Shown in pieces: positions 59,691 to 64,000 of a stretch of DNA of 64,000 nt; the first letter of the stretch is position 1; each line of letters begins with the position of its first letter. The translations under genes were made by a program, and so were the position numbers. The notes below the pieces were generated by a model. That model was not told the DNA's origin. It saw only the letters and a program-made list of their open reading frames with translations, and ran no database searches. This stretch comes from Treponema sp. (GTDB lineage Bacteria > Spirochaetota > Spirochaetia > Treponematales > Breznakiellaceae), in the NCBI GenBank assembly GCA_031265845.1, contig JAISCC010000040.1, positions 1 to 64,000 of the forward strand. Reading direction: 5' to 3'.

Positions 59691-60170
59691 CAAGTAAATA
59701 CCTTTGTATTTTTTATTATATAAATTACATGTCAGGCGGCTTATCTTGCTTGCGTCTCTTTCGGCTCTCGTTTTTTGTATGATCATGGTTGCCCTATACC
59801 GGGATTTTATCGGCAGTGGGGTCTAATACTGCGTCCTAAAGAGCGACCATTTAGGATGATTGGAATCAGCGATGCAAATACAAAACAGTCAAACCAAAGG
59901 TTCGCCGAACCACGTAAATAATGTTGCGCCTACAGAATACCTTCACGGCTCTGTTGCGGGATGTTCTTAAGCGACATTATCTCCTAGCTGAAAATGACTA
60001 AGGGCTTATCTCTAAATAGATTTCCCCTGGATTCCGATATGAAACTGGGGGGGACAAGAGCGTTCATGGGAAATAGCCGATGCGTTTTGGGAAGCCTCAA
60101 GGCCGTTAATGCCAAAAAGAGGGCGCGACCGCCAGGGAATGCCGCCGGAAACCGGGAGGATGCCGCCCTG

Positions 60171-60641
60171 CCATGGAACCCCGCAGAGTCCTTGAGGCGA
60201 TTTTCTATGTCCTGTGCGCCGGAATCCAATGGAAGGCGCCGCCCGAAGTATATGAGCGGCGATCTCCGTCCGCGCTGGTGTTTTCGCTTCCGGCGCGGAC
60301 AAGGATTCTTTCAGACCCTGTGGATCGCCGGACTGGAAACCTATGATGAAGCCATGCGTGTCGACTGGGCGCGGCTTTGTGCGGACGGTTGCATGGACGA
60401 AGCGCCTTTGGCGCGGGAATCGGCGGAGGGAAAAACGGGGGCAAACGGCGTCTTCTGGTGGACGGCGCCGGATTCTTTTCAGATTGAACGGATTGACAGT
60501 GTTGAAACTCCTCGGCGTTTGCGCCTTGACAAAGGCTATAGCGAGGGGCCGGACCTAGAGCTTGTTGTTTTATGCGGGTTCATCCCTCATATCAAGAGCC
60601 GCGGGCAGGAAAGAATGGGAAAGCGGCGCGCCGACGGATAG
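60171..60641 (+). pseudogene. IS5-like transposase remnant with frameshift near 60255
   Basis: MEPRRVLEAIFYVLCAGIQWKAPPEVY then GFFQTLWIAGLETYDEAMRVDWARLCADGCMDEAPL...RLDKGYSEGPDLELVVLCGFIPHIKSRGQE. Confidence 0.7.
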
Positions 60642-60762
60642 TGGAATCCGCTCGCTCGCGGATGAATCGTTTTCGCAAAATACCGGCTCGCTTTCAGAGA
60701 TTGGAGAGTTCGCGCCTTGTCTTGCTTATGCCTGCGCGCGCCTTCATCGCCTTCCGTAAGGC

Positions 60763-60799
60763 GTTTACTGTTTTAGGGACAAGCCCTAAAACAGTAAAC
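60763..60799. repeat. Perfect 16-bp hairpin
   Basis: GTTTACTGTTTTAGGG-ACAAG-CCCTAAAACAGTAAAC. Confidence 0.9.
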
Positions 60800-60844
60800 T
60801 CTCTGCTTTGCCGGGGGACTCACAGGGTTTGACAATTTTGGGAT

Positions 60845-60883
60845 TACTCATAAACCTCCTGCTTTGCAGGAGGTTTATGAGTA
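60845..60883 (+). promoter_or_regulatory. 18-bp-stem hairpin that includes an SD (AGGAGG) and ATG
   Basis: TACTCATAAACCTCCTGC-TTT-GCAGGAGGTTTATGAGTA; ATG at 60877-60879. Confidence 0.7.
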
Positions 60884-61146
60884 TTAAAATAACGGATAGT
60901 GGTTTGGGTAAAACTGATAACTATTTTACCGTGGTTAAATGGAGAGGTATTAGTGAGAGAGAGGCGCGTTGTCTACATATTCTGGATTTTGTTGGAAAAA
61001 GCACGTAAAATATATTCCTAGTCAATATATAGAAAAGTTTAAAGCTATTTTTAATGGATTCTGCGTGAAGGGTAGAGGAGATGAGGTGATGGAAAAAATA
61101 GTAGAGACTATAACCGAAACAAGAAAAATTTGCGGATCAAGTTAGC
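60877..61146 (+). pseudogene. Short unknown gene split by a frameshift (MSIKITDSGLGKTDNYFTVVKWRGISEREARCLHILDFVGKST / VKYIPSQYIEKFKAIFNGFCVKGRGDEVMEKIVETITETRKICGSS)
   Basis: Two adjacent frames reading through with continuous helical character; stop at 61006. Confidence 0.4.
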
Positions 61147-61410
61147 CTTTGCGGTATGACAGGAGGTAGTAGACCTCACTGCGAATAAACCAAGTGTCCA
61201 TTGTTTTGTCTCGTGCGCCTCGCGTCCGCCTCTGACACAAAGCCGCAGAGTGGGCGCCGACAATCCTGAAGGATTATTGTAAAATTTCTTTCAATAGTCA
61301 TTGACAAACCAAAAGCAAGCAAATAAAATATATGATATAATGAGTTAGTTTCAAAATTGGCTCTGGAAAAAGCGGATAAGCAACCGCTTCTTTCGGTAAA
61401 TATAAAATGT

Positions 61411-61436
61411 TCTTTCAAAACTGAAGTTTTGAAAGA
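61411..61436. repeat. Inverted-repeat element, TTTCAAAA/TTTTGAAA family
   Basis: TCTTTCAAAACT-GA-AGTTTTGAAAGA; partial arm TAGTTTCAAAATTGGCTC ~61346. Confidence 0.7.
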
Positions 61437-61533
61437 GCCTCTAACGCTTAATTCAACGCCGACTCCGCGCAGTCCGATTGAATCGGGCGCAAGAAGCGCG
61501 GGCGTTGGTTTTAGTTAGTTTTTTATTAAGGAG

Positions 61534-63702
61534 ATGAAAGTGAGCGCTTTTAGATTAAAGAAAAACTATGGCGGCATGACGGTCGCCGGAATCGTGCGGT
61601 CGGTTGATCCCGCTCAAGGGTTTATGACGCTGTCCCTTTTGTCCGGGGATACGATACGGGTTGACATTGCGCGGTCAACATGGTACCAGGTGTTGCGCAA
61701 TGTAGGCGATGAGGCGCGCGACCGTGTGCCTGAACCTGACGGCGCGGATGTGGAAAAGGCGCTGGGCAAGCGGGAGGATGTTACTGACAAAGCTATGTGG
61801 GACGCCAAGCGGCAGCTTCTTAAATACATACGCCCCAACAGTATGGTGTCGATTCGAGGGGTGAGCAGTCAAAACGGAGACGATTTTTCGCTCTCCGCCC
61901 GTGCGGTGACGCTCATGCATTCGGAACCCGGGCGGTATGGATGGGAAGACACCCATTGGTGGCTGCAACAAATCGGCGTCTTGTTTGAACAATGGATGGA
62001 TGTGTTGTTTGACAGCAAGCGCGAATTGACAGAGAATGATTTCTCTTCTTTCTACCGAACCAATTTGGACTTTTTGGGCGGCAGGACGGCGAACGACACT
62101 CAGGAATGCGCGACCATGTCTCGCTTCTTATACGGGCTGTCCTCCTCTTACCTCTTGACAGGCAACAACCGCGCTTTTTCCGCGGCTTCGGCTTGCGCCA
62201 AATACCTTATCAACGCATTTTCGACGCTGACCCACGATCACATGTATTGTTTCTGGAAATTTGGACGCAAACATGATGGAAAAAGCATGAAGGACATCAT
62301 CAGTTCGCAAAACGGCGATGATTTTGGCACATACGCTTTGTACGAGCAGATATATGCGCTTGCGGGGCTTACCCAATACTACCGGATAACGCAAGATACC
62401 ACTGTTTTGTTCTATATTACACGTTCCATCAATGCGTTTGAGAAATTCTTCCACGACGAGAAGCGGGAAAGCGATCCGTGTTTTACCGGAGCGGGCGGTT
62501 ATTTTTCACATATCGATCCGGTGACTATGAGGCCTGACTCGCCGAGTTTGGGGCAGAACCAGATGAGGAAGAATTGGAATTCTATAGGAGATCACATTCC
62601 AGCGTATTTGATCAACCTTCTGTTGGCTATTGATCCTCTGCCGGTTGCCGGTGAAATCGACTCATGGAAGCAACTTTTAAAACTGTGCCGTAAGATATTG
62701 GATGAGTGTGTTGAGAACATCCTCACGCATTTTCCGCCTGAAGATGACAGCAAATTTGTGAACGAGCGGTTCCACGCGGACTGGTCCGTGGATCATGAGT
62801 GGGGATGGCAGCAAAACCGCGGCATTGTGGGGCATAACTTGAAAATATCATGGAACTTGACGCGGTGCGGACATTACTATGCGTATCTGGCCGAGCAGGC
62901 GCGGCATGAGGGAGATGGCGCCCAGCAGAAAAAATATCAGAGTGTTTCCAAACGCTGTTATGATACCGCGCAGAAGTTGGGCAAGAATATGGAAGAGGTT
63001 GGCGTGGATCTCATCCGCGGCGGAATTTACGATGCGTTGGAGCGGAATCCCGCCAATGGCATGCCGACTGAGTTTGCGTGGGAAACCACGAAAGATTTCT
63101 GGCAGCAGGAACAGGCGATTCTGGCGTACTATATCATGTCCGGCATCCCTGACGAGCATCTGCCGAAAGAAAACGGCAAACGCTTCCTTGAGCTTGCCCG
63201 GTATTGTACGATGTTCTGGAACGTATTTTTCATTGATCAGGAAAACCGAAAAATCTATTTCCGCACCACGGAAAGCGGCGCTCCTGTTGTGCAGGATGGA
63301 TATGGGATTCAGGGCGGCCACGCCATAGCCGGATACCATTCATTCGAACTGAATTATCTGGCGCACCTCTATATCCGCGCCTATGTCGCCAAGATGGAGG
63401 GGCAGGACGAGAGCTTCTGCCTGTCCTTCCGTCCGAGAAATTGCGAGGGGATTAAAACATTCAATGTGCTGCCGGATTTCTTCCATCCCGAAGACCTCAA
63501 AATTATCGGCGTCAAATTCAACGGCATGCCGCAGAATATCCGTGATTCCTCCCGGTTCCAGATCGATATTGAGAATATCAAGCCGGGTGCCAAAATTGAA
63601 GTGGAATTTATGCCGATCAGACGGGAAACAGCCTCCGAAGAGTTGCGGATACGAAAAGAACGGGAAGGCACAGTAGAGATGTCTTACGGTACCGTGGGGT
63701 AA
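61534..63702 (+). CDS. N-acylglucosamine 2-epimerase (AGE)-family-like protein, long form
   Basis: Alpha-toroid-like segments (DHEWGWQQNRGIVGHNLKISWNLTR; FAWETTKDFWQQEQAILAYYIMSG). Confidence 0.65.
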   Translation: MKVSAFRLKKNYGGMTVAGIVRSVDPAQGFMTLSLLSGDTIRVDIARSTWYQVLRNVGDEARDRVPEPDGADVEKALGKREDVTDKAMWDAKRQLLKYIRPNSMVSIRGVSSQNGDDFSLSARAVTLMHSEPGRYGWEDTHWWLQQIGVLFEQWMDVLFDSKRELTENDFSSFYRTNLDFLGGRTANDTQECATMSRFLYGLSSSYLLTGNNRAFSAASACAKYLINAFSTLTHDHMYCFWKFGRKHDGKSMKDIISSQNGDDFGTYALYEQIYALAGLTQYYRITQDTTVLFYITRSINAFEKFFHDEKRESDPCFTGAGGYFSHIDPVTMRPDSPSLGQNQMRKNWNSIGDHIPAYLINLLLAIDPLPVAGEIDSWKQLLKLCRKILDECVENILTHFPPEDDSKFVNERFHADWSVDHEWGWQQNRGIVGHNLKISWNLTRCGHYYAYLAEQARHEGDGAQQKKYQSVSKRCYDTAQKLGKNMEEVGVDLIRGGIYDALERNPANGMPTEFAWETTKDFWQQEQAILAYYIMSGIPDEHLPKENGKRFLELARYCTMFWNVFFIDQENRKIYFRTTESGAPVVQDGYGIQGGHAIAGYHSFELNYLAHLYIRAYVAKMEGQDESFCLSFRPRNCEGIKTFNVLPDFFHPEDLKIIGVKFNGMPQNIRDSSRFQIDIENIKPGAKIEVEFMPIRRETASEELRIRKEREGTVEMSYGTVG

Positions 63703-63704
63703 TA

Positions 63705-64000
63705 ATGAAGAAAATACTTGAAGGCAAGAAAATAGCCGTAATAGCGGAAAGCAAGTTTATACCGGAAGAAATGCAGGCATACCAGACTGGTTTTGGGCTG
63801 TATGGGGCGCAGGTGGACTTTGTTTCGCGGATATGGTATGGGGACTACAAGCCGAATTCGACGATTTTTTATAGCGATGTGGACCCTTCTGATCAGGAGC
63901 CGTGGCAGTCGCCTGAAAAGCTGACGGTGGAAAAAGACATTTCCGCCGTCACGCTTGATGATTACGCCGCCGTGATTATGTCGGCGAACTATGTAAGCGT
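63705..64000 (+). CDS. DJ-1/PfpI-like protein (truncated by window end)
   Basis: MKKILEGKKIAVIAESKFIPEEMQAYQTGFGLYGAQVDFVSRI...LDDYAAVIMSANYVSV. Confidence 0.65.
   Translation, partial: MKKILEGKKIAVIAESKFIPEEMQAYQTGFGLYGAQVDFVSRIWYGDYKPNSTIFYSDVDPSDQEPWQSPEKLTVEKDISAVTLDDYAAVIMSANYVS

Overview
The window looks like a spirochaete (Treponema-like) chromosome segment. This rests on a cheA / cheW-cheR-like / cheX cluster, a Lol-type ABC cluster, and the overall gene content. No tools were run, so all family calls are from reading the translations. Main blocks: (1) an AraC-type regulator, an LplB/LplC-type sugar ABC importer with its lipoprotein, and a GH105-type hydrolase (0.01-6 kb), suggesting rhamnogalacturonan use. 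(2) A minus-strand oligopeptide ABC operon with a permease-ATPase (DppC-DppD) fusion (7-15 kb). (3) GT2, GtrA-like, two GH3 glycosidases (one with reversed domain order) and an esterase (17-26.5 kb). (4) A DAACS symporter with a cysteine-desulfidase family protein, ABC-F, Lol-type ABC proteins and two Wzi-like outer-membrane barrels (27-40 kb). (5) An AT-rich accessory island with a decayed MvaI-like restriction-modification locus and a compact, unannotated 29-aa peptide + 127-aa protein + ABC exporter operon (40.6-45.2 kb). (6) GT4, rpmB, a YprB-like nuclease, a frameshifted archaeal/plant-type D-aminoacyl-tRNA deacylase (DTD2), tex and an RNase II-like gene (45-54.7 kb). (7) The chemotaxis genes, tRNA-Val, transposase debris and an AGE-family protein with a DJ-1/PfpI-like protein (54.7-64 kb). 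Intergenic DNA is rich in structured repeats: a duplicated element of 23-bp GATC palindromes, an ~18-copy ~36-bp minisatellite, a 14-bp palindromic array inside an inverted repeat, a second 23-bp-period array, and a dispersed TTTCAAAA/TTTTGAAA inverted-repeat family. The best candidate for an undescribed system is the peptide/exporter operon at 43137-45223.
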